The notes: generated from the sequence alone by a model not told the origin. 64,000 nucleotides of DNA from Conus ventricosus (GCA_018398815.1 CM031604.1:51543368-51607367), one strand, 5' to 3'. Shown: positions 22,776-35,640, numbered from the stretch's first letter. A program made the numbers and translations.

Positions 22776-23142
22776 GAAAACTAAGCACCGCGTTTCTGAC
22801 TGTCTGAATGATGTGGTTTGCAGAGAGTGCAGAGAACCGGGTCACAAGAAGGCGAACCCGGTGAGCATACAGCCTGTCTTGAAGGCCAACCGGGACAAGT
22901 CAGTCGGGCGTGAGACTGGAAGAAAAAAAAATCGCACGTCAGCCCGTCGAGCAACGCCGTTTCCTCTTTGGAGCGGCCTCCTCGTACCAGATCCGAGACT
23001 CCGAAGCGCGGCCGTTCGAGACGGCGTCACAGCCCCAGAGGACAGAACGCACCCTAGAAGGGAAACCTCGCGCTCGATAAGCCCTACACATGCAATGGAC
23101 GACCATGCCACCGACTCAGTGCCTGCCAGTCAAAGCCAGTAG
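22759..23142 (+). pseudogene. LINE C ORF1 C-terminal fragment with zinc knuckle, F1 copy
   Basis: A plus-strand frame that ends at a stop at 23142. Near its start it reads KTKHRVSDC, then CRECREPGHKK (22819-22851), a CCHC-type zinc-knuckle motif of the kind found at the end of L1/Tx1 ORF1 proteins, which bind element RNA. The fourth zinc ligand is not a cysteine where expected (NPVS), so the knuckle is damaged. The rest is rich in Arg, Ser and Pro. It is the 5'-most part of the inverted half of LINE C, and its left edge is the inversion junction. Confidence 0.7.
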
Positions 23143-23284
23143 GTAGGCTGTTTCATTTGGATATCTTTGGATAACTACCCGGCTTTCGTTCAGTGGACTG
23201 TGAGAATGCCTTGTGATTATATCTTGCATGTTTGTATTTTGTTATCAAATGATACGGATGTTTAAGTGCGATGTTGATAAATTC

Positions 23285-24073
23285 GCGTTATTTCACTAAA
23301 TGCAAGAGGATTAAAAAGCAAACTTAAAAGGAATTCACTCTTTAGATTCTTTAAAAGTAATCAATATGACGTAATCTGTTTGCAAGAAGGTCACGTGACT
23401 AAAATTGAATTATGGAAAAAAAATAAAGGGGTGGCAAGATATTCCACAATGAAGGTACAAACAGAAGTAGAGGTGAGCTCATCTTTATCTCGCGTTTCTT
23501 TCTGGTGAGGTTAAGCGAGTCGCGTCACAAGAAAGAATATTGGTTATTTCTGTATATAATGAAAAACAAAACTTTATAGTTGCAAATGTATATGCCCCTT
23601 ATGAATCAAGAGAGAAATTATTTGTTCAAACGATGACTGAACTTATGTCTGATTTTGTAGACGGTGATCTTGTATCCTTGGAGATTTCAGCTGCATCCTA
23701 AATAAGTAGTTGGATATTATTTCAGGCTGTGCTCATAACATATGTGAAGTCAAATCCCAAAAAACAGGCAGTAGTGAACTTACGTCTTGCCGATGCTTGG
23801 AGAATTTACCACCCGTTAGAGGCAGATTTTACATGGAATACACATAATCCGTTCATAGCACGTCGTTTAGATTACTGCTTAGTTAGTGAAAACTTACTGC
23901 CCTTACGTGTTTCCTGCGAACATGTAGTCAGCCCACATACTGATCACAAAGCAGTGGTATTAGAAATTAATGAGGTGACCTTTATAAGAGGGCCAGGCTA
24001 CTCGAAATTTAACAGTTATCTTAAGAATGACTTATTTATTAACGATATGAATGCACTATTGGATGCATTTACG
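23285..24073 (+). pseudogene. LINE C endonuclease domain, F1 copy
   Basis: The plus-strand endonuclease opens with a NARGLKSK-like start near 23300 and shows CLQEGHV (catalytic Glu) near 23385. From 23729 a clean frame gives FTWNTHNP, RRLDYCLVS and SPHTDHKAV, the C-terminal Asp/His part of the fold, then GPGYSKFNSYL. This is ORF2 of an L1/Tx1-type LINE, 140 bases after the ORF1 stop, the normal order. The match ends at 24073 in MNALLDAFT, exactly where the oppositely oriented RT segment begins (22764 downward). Confidence 0.8.
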
Positions 24074-24903
24074 TCTTGGAGATCTGACGTCGGGTTTGTT
24101 GTCGATAGGTCGTTTTACTGTTCTGCAAAGCATCAAGATATCTGGTGGTGGCGTATTGGAGAATCACTCGAGGTTTGTGCTAAGTAACATATGTAATGGT
24201 CAGCAGTACACATCATGCAGAGTTGTTCGATAAACATCGACATCTTGGGATATACAAAGTCGATAAAAATCACCTGGGTTTGTGAGACCACTCGTCTGCT
24301 GTCGTTTGATTTTCAGACTGTCTACGAGGAGTAACGGAATATTCCTCAGCCATTTCCGACAGATTCTGTTCATTTGGAAGATGTTCAAAATGGGACAAGG
24401 TTTTTCTAGTCTGTCGCAAGTTCTGATGAATAAGCTGCTAGGGGGTGCAGTTGCGTATTGAGATTTGGGCAACCAGTACAGTTCTTTCCTCCAGTGTAAT
24501 CAGCCATGTTCTGCGTACATTTGAACCACGCTATCTAACTCTTAATATGGTTTGTATTATTAGCAGATGAAACATGTTTTAGGGCCCTATTCTATTAGCA
24601 AACATGAAGAGCGATCTGTTATAGTGTCTTCTGTAACTACTCACTACCGTTGGTAAACGTGCTGTGATCACTTGGGTTGAAAAATAAAAATAAAGGAGGG
24701 GTGGGGGCAGTTTTAATACAGGAAAAAACCCTTTCATTTAAAAAAAAGTTTGTGCATGAATGTTTTCAGTTTAAATCAAAGGGGTGTTATATACGCATGT
24801 TTGCGTTGGGGCAGCTTTTCAAGACGAAAACAAAACTTTCATTACGAAAAAACAGTCGAGTGCATGAATGTTTACAATGTAATTAGTAGGGTGTTGCATA
24901 CGC
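24074..24903. other. Flank of LINE C up to the gap
   Basis: Sequence beyond the LINE C endonuclease, also in F2 (58080-58790). No recognised gene. A 24-base motif starting GTGCATGAATGTTT occurs twice (24752 and 24859), each preceded by an A-rich stretch, suggesting a short tandem duplication of about 107 bases. Confidence 0.45.
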
Positions 24904-25903
24904 NNNNNNNNNNNNNNNNNNNNNNNNNNNNNNNNNNNNNNNNNNNNNNNNNNNNNNNNNNNNNNNNNNNNNNNNNNNNNNNNNNNNNNNNNNNNNNNNN
25001 NNNNNNNNNNNNNNNNNNNNNNNNNNNNNNNNNNNNNNNNNNNNNNNNNNNNNNNNNNNNNNNNNNNNNNNNNNNNNNNNNNNNNNNNNNNNNNNNNNNN
25101 NNNNNNNNNNNNNNNNNNNNNNNNNNNNNNNNNNNNNNNNNNNNNNNNNNNNNNNNNNNNNNNNNNNNNNNNNNNNNNNNNNNNNNNNNNNNNNNNNNNN
25201 NNNNNNNNNNNNNNNNNNNNNNNNNNNNNNNNNNNNNNNNNNNNNNNNNNNNNNNNNNNNNNNNNNNNNNNNNNNNNNNNNNNNNNNNNNNNNNNNNNNN
25301 NNNNNNNNNNNNNNNNNNNNNNNNNNNNNNNNNNNNNNNNNNNNNNNNNNNNNNNNNNNNNNNNNNNNNNNNNNNNNNNNNNNNNNNNNNNNNNNNNNNN
25401 NNNNNNNNNNNNNNNNNNNNNNNNNNNNNNNNNNNNNNNNNNNNNNNNNNNNNNNNNNNNNNNNNNNNNNNNNNNNNNNNNNNNNNNNNNNNNNNNNNNN
25501 NNNNNNNNNNNNNNNNNNNNNNNNNNNNNNNNNNNNNNNNNNNNNNNNNNNNNNNNNNNNNNNNNNNNNNNNNNNNNNNNNNNNNNNNNNNNNNNNNNNN
25601 NNNNNNNNNNNNNNNNNNNNNNNNNNNNNNNNNNNNNNNNNNNNNNNNNNNNNNNNNNNNNNNNNNNNNNNNNNNNNNNNNNNNNNNNNNNNNNNNNNNN
25701 NNNNNNNNNNNNNNNNNNNNNNNNNNNNNNNNNNNNNNNNNNNNNNNNNNNNNNNNNNNNNNNNNNNNNNNNNNNNNNNNNNNNNNNNNNNNNNNNNNNN
25801 NNNNNNNNNNNNNNNNNNNNNNNNNNNNNNNNNNNNNNNNNNNNNNNNNNNNNNNNNNNNNNNNNNNNNNNNNNNNNNNNNNNNNNNNNNNNNNNNNNNN
25901 NNN
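24904..25903. other. Scaffold gap (1000 N)
   Basis: Exactly 1000 N. The round length indicates a placeholder, so the real distance and even the order across it are unknown. It separates F1 from R. R resumes at a point equivalent to about 19850 of F1, so if R is full length the missing sequence should include an inverted LINE C. Confidence 0.99.
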
Positions 25904-27585
25904 ACCCCAGTAACAATAAACTTCATATGGAGACCAGATCCAAATTTGAAATTTAAACGTACGTTAAAAGAAAAACAAAAAAAATTTTATGAAAAATTTA
26001 GAAAAAAATTCGTGTTTTAAACTGTCACAAAAAAAAACGCACATTTTTTTTCGCGAAAATAAAAGGGAAAATTTTACAAAACTGCCCCTAACGGGGAACC
26101 TGTCCATTGAATATCAACACAATGAAAAACATAACGTAATTGATGCTTATTTTTTCTGTGTTGTAAATTTTTGATTGCTAAATGACCATGAAATCTGAAA
26201 AAAAAAAATTTGGTTTCTTTTTGTGCATATATATAACACAAACTGTGCAAATGGCAATGGGGATGGGGTGTTTTGACGTGAGAAAATGATTATGAAAAAG
26301 TTAAAAAAGCCTAGCTCTCAATCACCCCCCCCCCCCCTTTTTTTCCCCCCCACCCCCCATTTTCCTTACCCCATCTCCTCCCCTGCCCCTTTGAAATAGC
26401 ATGAATGTGTAGCACACCAAACTTACCACATGATGGCCCCGGCGCCTGTCATCACAGAGTTTTGAAATTTGCAGTTATTTTTTCACACGGGAAAACAACG
26501 ACTCAGGGTGAGCGCGTTTAAAAAGGGGAAAACCCCTTTTTTTCCCTTGATCGAGACGTCCCAATACTCAAACGGATTGGCTTTTTAGCTTTTTTAAAAA
26601 CATTTCCCTTTTATCGGGAATTTACAATGCATCACTCTATCAAAACTAAATATACTTCCAAAAAAAAACTCCCCCCCCCCTTTCTTTTTGATACTGAACG
26701 TCTCGCGGCGGGCTTTCCGGTCTTCCTGATCTCCTTTTTTTTTCCCATAAGGGTAGCCTCTTCTAGGAAAGGCGGTTCGCGAGACGAGATTACTCATCTT
26801 TACTACTCTGGGGGCTCACCCCCCCCCCTTTTTTTTTCCCTTTTTCCTCGTCCCTTTTTCTTTTTTTTTTTTTTTTTCTCCTTTTTTTTCTGTCCTTCGT
26901 CGCGGCACTTCTGCGTATCATCCTTACATATTTCCTAATTTCGTCTTTTGTTTGCAAGGATGGCTCCGGGAGATGTCGCCCTTTCTCTCTTCCCTCCTGT
27001 TTTCCCTTGTATCTTTTTGTTACACACGGTTATGAAAGTGTCACTACACCTCACCTAGCCACAAAATAAACCCTGGCGTGTGTTCAAACGCCAAAACATT
27101 TAAGTCAGCAAGGAAAATGTCACTGGTAGCAATAAAACATTACAGATTTGCATGGTTGCGCGGAAGTTGTAGAAGGAAAAACATAGGAAATAAATAAAAT
27201 AAAATAAAAATAAAATATAGGCGGGGGTGGTGGAGGGGGAGAAAAAATCTCCAAAGACATCGGAAGAGATGGACCCTGTTCTGTTAAAGACGCAAACGCA
27301 ACAATCTGACATTTTGTTCTACTCGGAATCCCCAGAAACAGCTCTTGTCCCAGAGAGGTCTCCCGATTCTTAAGTGCGACAGAGCCGGAGATAAACCATC
27401 TCTCGGAGTATGACAAGATGGACCTTGACTCTTCCTTTCCTTTCCTTATTTCTTGTGGTAGATTTAGTCTATAGGCCCGGGGGGCAAGTTTGTGGTCACT
27501 TCACATGCACAGTCTTCAAGCCATCAGAGGTGAGGACGATCGCAGGGGGCGAGTTGTGTGTGGTGTGGCCATTGCGTGCAGCGTA

Positions 27586-27636
<51 letters not shown>

Positions 27637-28743
27637 AGTGTGTGTGTGTGTGTGTGAGAGTGATATGTGGGAAAGTGAAAGGGCAATTTCGGGAGGGGGG
27701 GGGGGGGGGATGGAGGCGAGATACAAAACAATAATTCCACAGTCCTACTTCGCTGGGTCACTGCATCTCACATCACCATCGTTGTTTCGAGTTGTGTAGC
27801 AGGAAACTGAACTTTTGTGCTTTGTTCTGCTCTATGCATGATTCCGAGACGTTTTTGTAAGTTTAAAAAAAAACAAACAAAAAATCAATAATGATCTAAG
27901 GTTGGGGAGGGAGGGGAAGAGAAGAGGAGGGGGTAGGTGGGAGGGGGGGGGGGGGGGTAAGGGGAAGTCGACGTCTTTCGGCTTGCAAACTAAACCGCAA
28001 GTACTTTCTTTCCTCAACATCGAGAGGATACTATTTCCTCCTGAGGTTACATCATCTCGGGAGGAAGTAAACGGTTCAAAACCGCGATTCAAGCTCCATC
28101 CGCTCATTGTTCCCCATCTCCGCCCCCACTACTCCTGAAACAAACAAATACATTAATGACAACACCAACACAATCAACCGCCCTTCACTATCCACCCTAG
28201 TCCAGTCACAAAGACAGCAAGGTAGTAGGGCGACACGTCCATACCTATTCCTTTGCCTATCCTTCTTTTCTTAAACAAGGGTCGATACCGATCACCCAGT
28301 AAGGTGACTACCAGTGGAACATCACGGCCCAGCTGAGTTTCTACAGAGTGTAACTGTCAACGGCTGACACTCGCCAATTTTCTGTGGATACAACCTACAC
28401 GTTTTTTTTTCTTTCGATCCGTTGGCACCATTTTTATAATTTTTTGGGGGTCTTTATCTTCTGTGCCACCTCAGTGGCACTGCACCCATGCCGCTCATTC
28501 CGACCCCACCCCTGTCCACTCATTCCGACCCCCACCCCCTGTCCACAGCCCGGCCCGGCCGCCGCAGACCCGGCACCCCACAGGGAGCAGCCAATGGCAA
28601 GTCGTCAAGAGGAAACCCCACCGGAGGAGACCACTGCTCTGCTGCCGAGTCATTTCGGTGCTGTTCAGTGGTGGTGCCTGTTTGATCCAACATACGCAGG
28701 CCACCCCCAACTAAACCCCCTACTGAACAATACTCGCTTAGTC
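25904..28743. other. R copy of the CA-repeat and GC-rich segments; no gene
   Basis: Inverse of F1 17000-19850. It includes a GT microsatellite with interruptions (27589-27657), G runs near 27700-27710 and 27938-27957, and the GC-rich segment with its 25-base tandem pair (28490-28560). From 25904 to about 27000 homopolymers are stretched compared with F1. No gene is supported. Confidence 0.6.
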
Positions 28744-29109
28744 CCGGTGTCGCGTGAAATCTGGAAACGTATCTGGGAAGGCTTCCCAGATATCACAGTT
28801 TTTTTGGGAACGCGTTCCCAAAAGGTACTGTGATATCTGGGAAGGCCCGTGATGTCTGGGAACGTGGTATTTCAGAGCTCAGAAAGAAGACGAAAAAAGA
28901 ATGGATTTTCGAGATCAGGAAGGAAAATTTGTTTGGGTGCAATTGAGATCTTTGGCCTTCTTGTCACTTTTTTTTCATTAATTTCTTGGCATGATTTTCA
29001 CAAAAGTCCCAGATTTCACGATTTGGAAGTTCAGGCAAAACTGGGAACGCGTTCCCAGATATCACGGTAAATCTGGGAACGCGTTCCCAGATATATAAAA
29101 CGACACCGG
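28744..29109. mobile_element. Foldback element with GGGAACGCGTTCCC palindromes, R copy
   Basis: Best-preserved copy, 366 bases. It begins CCGGTGTCG and ends CGACACCGG, a perfect 9-base terminal inverted repeat, followed on each side by ATCTGG-type arms. Palindromic cores occur at 28811-28824 and, twice in tandem, at 29042-29091 (CTGGGAACGCGTTCCCAG, spacer ATATCACGGTAA, then the core again). Such nested palindromes can extrude hairpins and are hard for polymerases. No protein is encoded. Confidence 0.7.
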
Positions 29110-30469
29110 AGCCGGCGCGAGTGAGCTCTTCCTCCGGAGGGCGCCATGTTTTTTTGTGTTTGGCCGCGTGACAGTGGGCCTTTCTCCCTTCAATTGGATG
29201 ACAGGCAGGTACCATCGTCTCTCTCCCTTGTACTTTCCAACTCCTTTCCCTACTGTAGAGATTGAGTAGAAAACCCTCTGCCCCATCCCCACATCAATTA
29301 TTTCTGCTGCTGAACGTTTCATGCAGCCCCCCCTCCCCTTCCACCCGACGCCGTCACATTTCAACCGCTTTTTCTGCTGACTGGTGTGGAACCCCCACTC
29401 CTCCCCACTTCCTTGCTTCCTGGTCGACCCTACCACCTTCGTTCCGAAAAGACGGAAATCAATATAATCAATCAGACAAGACTCCTATCGCAGTGTGCGA
29501 TCGCAGGATCAATACACAGCGATGTCGCGTACTGGATCGAATTCCAGGATTAGCGTACAATAACTTCTATTGGTGACGTTGCTAATCCGATTTCTATGGA
29601 TGGGCACCGTAATTAACAATAAAATAATATTCTAATAATCATTTCAAAGGTCAAAGAAAAAAGGGGGGAGACAGAGAGAGAGGCAAGAGGGGGGGGGGGG
29701 GGGGGGGGAGGGGGGGGAGAGAGAGAGAGGCGACAAAGCACAAAAGACGCTTAAAATGCGCTCACGCCACCCCCACCTACGTAACAAAAGCAGCAGGATG
29801 CACGTGCACAATGCCTTTCACCCCCGTGCGAGTTGGTCCTGCCTGGTATGGAGACAAAGCCCTTGCCCGGGAGGGGAGGCAAAACTGGAAAAAAAAGCGG
29901 GGTGGGGGATACAAAAATGATTCCATTCTTTCCATTGTCTACAGAAAACCATTGTCTTGCCGCCGTCCGGCCTTTCTGCCTTTTCCCCATGCACCCTCGT
30001 ATGCCCCGTGGTTAACACATGAAACAACCGAACAAAAAAAACCGCAGACTGATCAGCCACATTTATTTACGAATTTGACTAATTTTTCGTGATGTATCTT
30101 GATAAGTCTCGGTCGCCTGCTTCTTCAATTTTCAAAAAAAAAAAAAAATCCCTAACAAAAAAAAACAGCGCATCTGCGGCTGCGGTTGAATGATTTTCGG
30201 CTTGTAGTCGTAACAGTTTTTATCAGCCGTGGCATTCAACCTAGGCACTCTGTTGAAGCTGTTGCGTTTCCTCATCGGAAACGTGGGCTTTCCAGAGGCG
30301 TACAAGCACTGGCTTTTTTTTTTAGTCGTGATGGATGCCCCCTTTCTGCGAACGATAAGTTCACAAAAACTACGCTTTTATTTGGGATACACGATAAACA
30401 ACGCCAAGTTCAAACAAAAATGTCCGACGTTTAGAGCGGAGCATGGCGCACAATTTCGGCGTGGGGGTA

Positions 30470-30502
<33 letters not shown>

Positions 30503-31842
30503 ATTGGCTACATCCCGCATTGGCTCATGTCAACCAAAAAATTGCTTGCTTAAACTGTACCTTGCCTGCCTATCCGCGACATTAACCACTTTGCCACGGC
30601 GGCTGGTCGATGTGAAGGAATTGCTTGTTTTCTAATCTGGCGTTCAAAGAAAATACTCGATTAGAAGAATACAAACAAAATTAACAGTGCAACTGGGCTT
30701 ACTGTACAGTCCCAAAGATGGTGGGGAATCACTGCCTGGAATTGTAAAAGTTTTAACACGTACTTGATTCTTCTTCTTCTTCCTTTGTACGACCAACATC
30801 CTTTTGCTGAGGGTTTTGTCGTTTTGGGGAGATTGCCGAAGACTGCGCTGTTGTGAGGTTTGAAAAAAAAAAAAAAAGGCAGGGGGGGGGGGGGGTGGTT
30901 TGGGAATAGGGGGTCAGGGGGAGGGGAGGGGGGTGGTGGTGGTTGTTTCAGGTTGTAAAGATGGGATCCCAAACCTGGACTTAAGCAGTCCAGTAACTCG
31001 GCTGTCACAACGCCGATTTGTTGTCTGCCTGGGGACCCGGTTTAAATGCGTTGTTCTTAGGGTGTCGATGCGATGGGTGGATGGTCAAAATGTTTATATC
31101 ATAACTGTTTAAGACTTTTATAAACGTTTATCTGCAGACTTCTTGAAAAAAAAAAATCGATTTTATCAGTTTGTGCTGGCGCTACATACGTTACACAAAA
31201 AGCCCCATCGTTGGCTCCGGGACACGCGTCGGCCCACATGCAAGCATGTCCCTTTGTGAGATCCTGACAGTTTTTCAACAGCAGATAATCTGACTGACTT
31301 GCTATTATTATTAAAAAAAGATGTGGCTGAAGCGCCTTACAAGCGAAGTGTTTGAGGGGATCCCCAACAGTATATGAAACGATCATACATAGAAAAGGTT
31401 GGCTCAGCAGGAGTTTCAAGTGTTCAGTCCGATAAGTTTTTGTAAATTACGAGTGTTTTTTTCGGCCACGGACAACAAAAAGTGCTGTACAGATAGAAAC
31501 ATTGTTCTGGCTTAATTTTTGATGGTGACATATTGTTGTCACAGTCAAATAATCAAGGAAAAGAGGTTCTTTTCAAGTTACTAACTGCACTGACTGAAAA
31601 AAATGGCGGCTCTTTTACTTTCACTACTGACCAAGCAGCTTGTGTAGATTCTTGTGACAACAGGAAAGGGTAAATTGTTAAATATTGATATCAGATCATA
31701 ATCATAAAGCAAAGCGTCAGTAGCAAAATGTCAAAACAAATTTCTAGAGTAGGGCGGAAGACTAGTACAGGGGATCAATGGGGGGAATGAGAAAGATAGA
31801 AAAAAACTCTCAAAGAGAGGAAAAAACCTGAAAGTCGAAGGA
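29110..31842. other. R copy of the segment between foldback element and LINE A
   Basis: Inverse of F1 13850-16615. It contains a G-run/GA tract (29664-29729), A/T homopolymers, and the inverse tRNA-like A box (CCACTTTGCCA, 30587-30597). No gene is recognised. Confidence 0.55.
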
Positions 31843-32650
31843 CAATGGAGGAAAGGGCGAAATTATTTTGCCTGGAGTGCGAGGTGGGCGTAAGGAAGAC
31901 CAAACAAGTATCCCAGTGCCACGATTGTAAAAGGGGTTTGCCATAAAGAATGCACGTCACTGACAGAAAGGGACTTCAGCTACCTTCAAAATTCTGAGAC
32001 AGAAGGAATAGAATGGATCTGCCGAAGATGCTATGCAGGGGAGGGGGAAAAGAAAAGGGGAATGGAAAGAAATTAGACAACTGATTGGGACTGTTCGAAA
32101 GGGGGGAGGAAAGGCTGGAGAATAGAAAAAAGGGGCAGGGGAAGCTTCCAAAGAAGATGATGGAGGTTTTTGGGAGAAGGTGTCAGAACTAGGGGAAGAG
32201 AAGGGTTGACAAAGTGAAAAGAAAAGTGATCTAATTTCAACTATATTCCAGAGTGTGGGAGTGAAACAGGAAAGAGAAAAAAAAGGAGAGGAGAGTATAC
32301 AGAAATGTGGGAAAGATTGTCCTCAATTGAAAGACGAGACTGTCCAGAATCCACGGGCGGGTAAATACAACTCGGAACAAAACCGAAAACTGCTTAGAGT
32401 AAACAAGGAGGTAAAAAAAAGAATATTGAAAAAATGCCCACAAAATAATTGCGGGGGTGACAGAGCAAAAAAAGAGGATATATATAAACCCAGACTACAC
32501 ACCAATTGAAAGATGAAAGAACAAAGAACTAAGAGAAGAGCTTCGAAAAAAGATTGGAAAGGGGAGAAAAGACATTGAATCAGAGGTGGGAAAATAGTAA
32601 AAGTTACAGTGAAACCTGGCCTGGCCAGGATGACAAAGAAGAGAACTGAC
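31843..32650 (+). pseudogene. LINE A ORF1 with PHD-type zinc finger, R copy
   Basis: Plus-strand copy of the PHD-bearing ORF1, starting at the ATG at 31843. The cysteine pairs LECEV and CHDCK are present, and the HKEC pair (near 31945) keeps its histidine, unlike F1, although a one-base change just before it shifts frame. It closes with the basic/acidic PDYTP and LREELRK-like segment near 32490-32560. The endonuclease start follows about 80 bases later, the normal LINE layout. Confidence 0.75.
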
Positions 32651-32729
32651 AATAAAAATACAAGAACAAAGAACATGTGAATAGTTTTTAAAAGGTATGT
32701 AGATAGAAAATCTGTGCAGGACGTCATAC

Positions 32730-35640
32730 ACGTTCTTGTACACAAATGCAGTGGACTGTTGAACAAAAAAGCGGGGTTACTTCTATTAGCTGAAGAAAAT
32801 AAACCTCACATTTTTGTAGTAACAGAATCTATAGCGAAAAACCAAAAAGGGGTAAATTCTGTCAAATTATTCAATGCCAGGTTATGGACTATTTTTCAAT
32901 GAAAATCCTAAAAGAGGTATAACTGTATATGTGAGGATTCTATAAATGCCAAGTAAACAAGTTTACAAAAGGAAATGACTTTGATGAAAACTTGTGGTTT
33001 TACCTTTTTAAATAAGGATAGACAGAAAATACTGATTGGAACTATTTACAAAAGTCCAAACTAAACAATTGAAAATGAAGAAAAAAATGTTCGAGTTGCT
33101 GAAACAAATTAGATTAGAAAGATTCAAATATGTTTGTATTTACTGGAGATTTTAATTTCCCAGATTTTGACGGGCATGGTACTGGCTCTGGGAGAAAGGT
33201 CAAAAGTTCATAAACTACCTACAGGATGCATTTCTGAACCCAAATGGTGAAACAACCAACAAGACACAGGGAGGGACAAAAATCAAATATACTAGATTTT
33301 AGTACTTGTTATGATGAAAATATATCAGACATTAAGCACTTAGCTCCTATAGGCAAAGTGATCATGAGGTTTTGATTTCTCTTGTACTTGGAGAAGAGCA
33401 AGGGAAAGAAGAATCAAAGCAGTCATATAATTTTAAAAGAGGAAAAATTTAATGCAAATGAAAGAAGAATTGAAGAAAATTGACTGGAATAAACTCGATG
33501 ATCTTAGTGTAGAGCAATGCTGGGTGGAAATTAAAAGTATTTTAAATTCTTTATAGAAAACAACGTTCCAAAACAAATAATTTAAAAAATAATAAAAACA
33601 GAAACCAAAGTGGATGAATGCAAAAACAATGAAATTTGTAAAAAAAAAATTATGTATCAGAGATTCTTAGTCACAAAGCAGGGGAAAGATTATCAAAATT
33701 ATATTAAAGCACGTAATACTTCTAATAAAAAAAAATAAGAAAAGCAAAAAAGGAATTTGGGAAAAAAAGTTATCAAAGGAATGTAAAAAAATCCAAAAGC
33801 CTTCTGGAGATATGTACAATCGAAAAACAAAGATGAATACAGGAGTGGCCCTTTAAGGGCTAAGGATGGTGGGCACAGTGGAGACAGATAGAGGTAAGGC
33901 AGATATTTGAATACATTTCTTTCCCGTGTATTCACAAGGGAAGATACTAAAAATATGCCTGTTCTAAGTCCGCTTCAAGGTCAAAGGCATAGTGTTAGAA
34001 AATGTAGACATTTCTGTGGATGCAATAAAAAAGAAACTTCAATCTTTAAACCCTAATAAGGCATGTGGTCCGGATGCCATCCCATCGAGAGTACTAAAAG
34101 AGCTAAATGAGGAGATGGGCTTCCCCCTGTACATACCCCTTTTTTAAATCTGTTAAAGAAATGATAGTTCCTTCGATTGGAAAACAGCTAGTCATTTCAG
34201 TATTCAAAAAAGGTACAAGAACAGATCCAGGAATTATAGACCAGTGAGTAACATGCATTATATGCAAAATTTTAGAATCATTTTAAAAGAGGCTATTATT
34301 AAACATATGGCAGAAAATAAATTTATGCCGAGTGTCAACATGGATTTCGTGCCCAAAAAAGGGCTTTTGTGACTCAACTTTTAGAAATGATGGAAGACTT
34401 CACAAAGGAGATAGATAAGGAGAGAATATAGATGTTTTGTATTTAGACTTAAAAAAAGCATTCGATTCAGTACCACATGAAAGACTTTTAAAGAAATTAG
34501 AGTCTTATGGAATAATAGGAAATACACTTGGTTGGGTTAGACTTTTTATCAAAAAGAACTCAGAAGGTAAGGATTAGTAGTTCCTTTCTCATAGTGCTGA
34601 TATTAGTGGGATACCACAAGGCAGTATTTTGGGACCAATATTATTTACGGTTTTTTAATGAGCTCCTGTAGAATTAAAGAGTACATGTAAAATATTTTTC
34701 AGATGACACAAAACTGTATAACTCTCCAAAATTGCATAAGGAATTACAAAAGGATATTGAAACATTAGTACAGTGGTTGTTTCTTGGAACCTATATTCAA
34801 TTTCAGAAAAATGTAAAGTACTTCATATTGGTTAAAACAAACCCCCAAAAGGAGTATTTTAAAAGAAAATTGGCGGCAAGGAAATAAAAATATCTAAATG
34901 TGAAGAGAAAGACCTTAGGTGTGACTTTTGACAAAAATTTACTATTTGACAATCATATTGTAAATGTATTAATAAGGCTAACAGAATGATTGGAATAATA
35001 AAAGAACCTTTACATTTATGGAAAAGGACACTTTTTTGCAATTTATAGACACTAGTTAGACCTGTTCTTGAATATGGCAACACTGTATGGTATCCATGCT
35101 AAAGAGACAATCAGCTCTAGAACAGGTACAAAGAAGAGCAACCCAAAATGATTCATATATAAAGATTACTCATATCAGGAAAGATTAAAATATCTGCAAT
35201 TCCCAAAACTTGAGGCAAGAAGAATAAGAGAAGACTTGATTCAAGCATTACAAGATATTTAATGAAATTGATGATGTTGATAAAGCATGCTTTTTTTGTA
35301 CTCCCCCAGAAGAATGTTACAGGAACGTGAAGATAAGATATTTAAACAATTTTTCTGAACGAATTTAAGAAAATTTCTTTACTAATAGAGTAACCAACTT
35401 TTGGAATAAACTAACACTTAACATCAAAAGTGCACGTAGTATTAATGTTTTTAAGAACCTCATAGATTAAACATGAATTATTAACAAAAATTAGATATGA
35501 ATTTGATGGATAATAGGTCCGAGCTAGCCTATGACTGGTCCAACGGTTACGAAAAAAAAAAAAGGATATATACATACAGAAGGGGCGTAAAAAGCCTAAA
35601 TAGGCTAAGTTGTATTTGATACAACGCCCCTGATCCTGAA
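32730..35640 (+). pseudogene. LINE A ORF2 (endonuclease and RT), R copy, uninterrupted
   Basis: Most complete ORF2 of LINE A. The endonuclease runs about 32735-33640: LLLLAEENKPHIFVVTES near 32775 holds the catalytic Glu, and the SDHEV site is near 33358. The RT follows: NPNKACGPDAIPS near 34050, CQHGFRA-like near 34335, DLKKAFDSVPHERLL near 34445, GIPQGSILGP near 34608, and a frameshifted FxDD box near 34700. The C-terminal part ends about 35470-35600 (FWNKL and NVFKNLID). The family is CR1-like by the PHD ORF1 and RT blocks; exact clade assignment needs a tree. Many one-base shifts make it non-functional. No foreign insertion is present at the site used in F1. Confidence 0.85.

Larger units (their letters stand above)
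3691..24903 (+). repeat. Large repeat block, copy F1 (forward)
   Basis: From the CT microsatellite at 3691 to the scaffold gap, this stretch is collinear with F2 (about 42780-58780), and its part up to about 19850 matches the reverse complement of R. Differences are large events: F1 has an extra 4.5 kb at about 6500-11035 and lacks the LINE B reverse transcriptase body. The part from 11450 on is cleaner than the F2 copy, so most small F2 differences there look like consensus error. The block holds LINE A, a foldback element and LINE C, described separately. Confidence 0.85.

Noticed and set aside
24074..24187. Extra domain after the LINE C endonuclease
   Set aside because: The frame stays open by chance for about 37 codons past the end of homology; no family match, and it lies beyond the inversion breakpoint.
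24750..25926. Long frames across the first N gap
   Set aside because: They consist of unknown residues; N runs simply contain no stops. The same applies to frames over 38250-39452.
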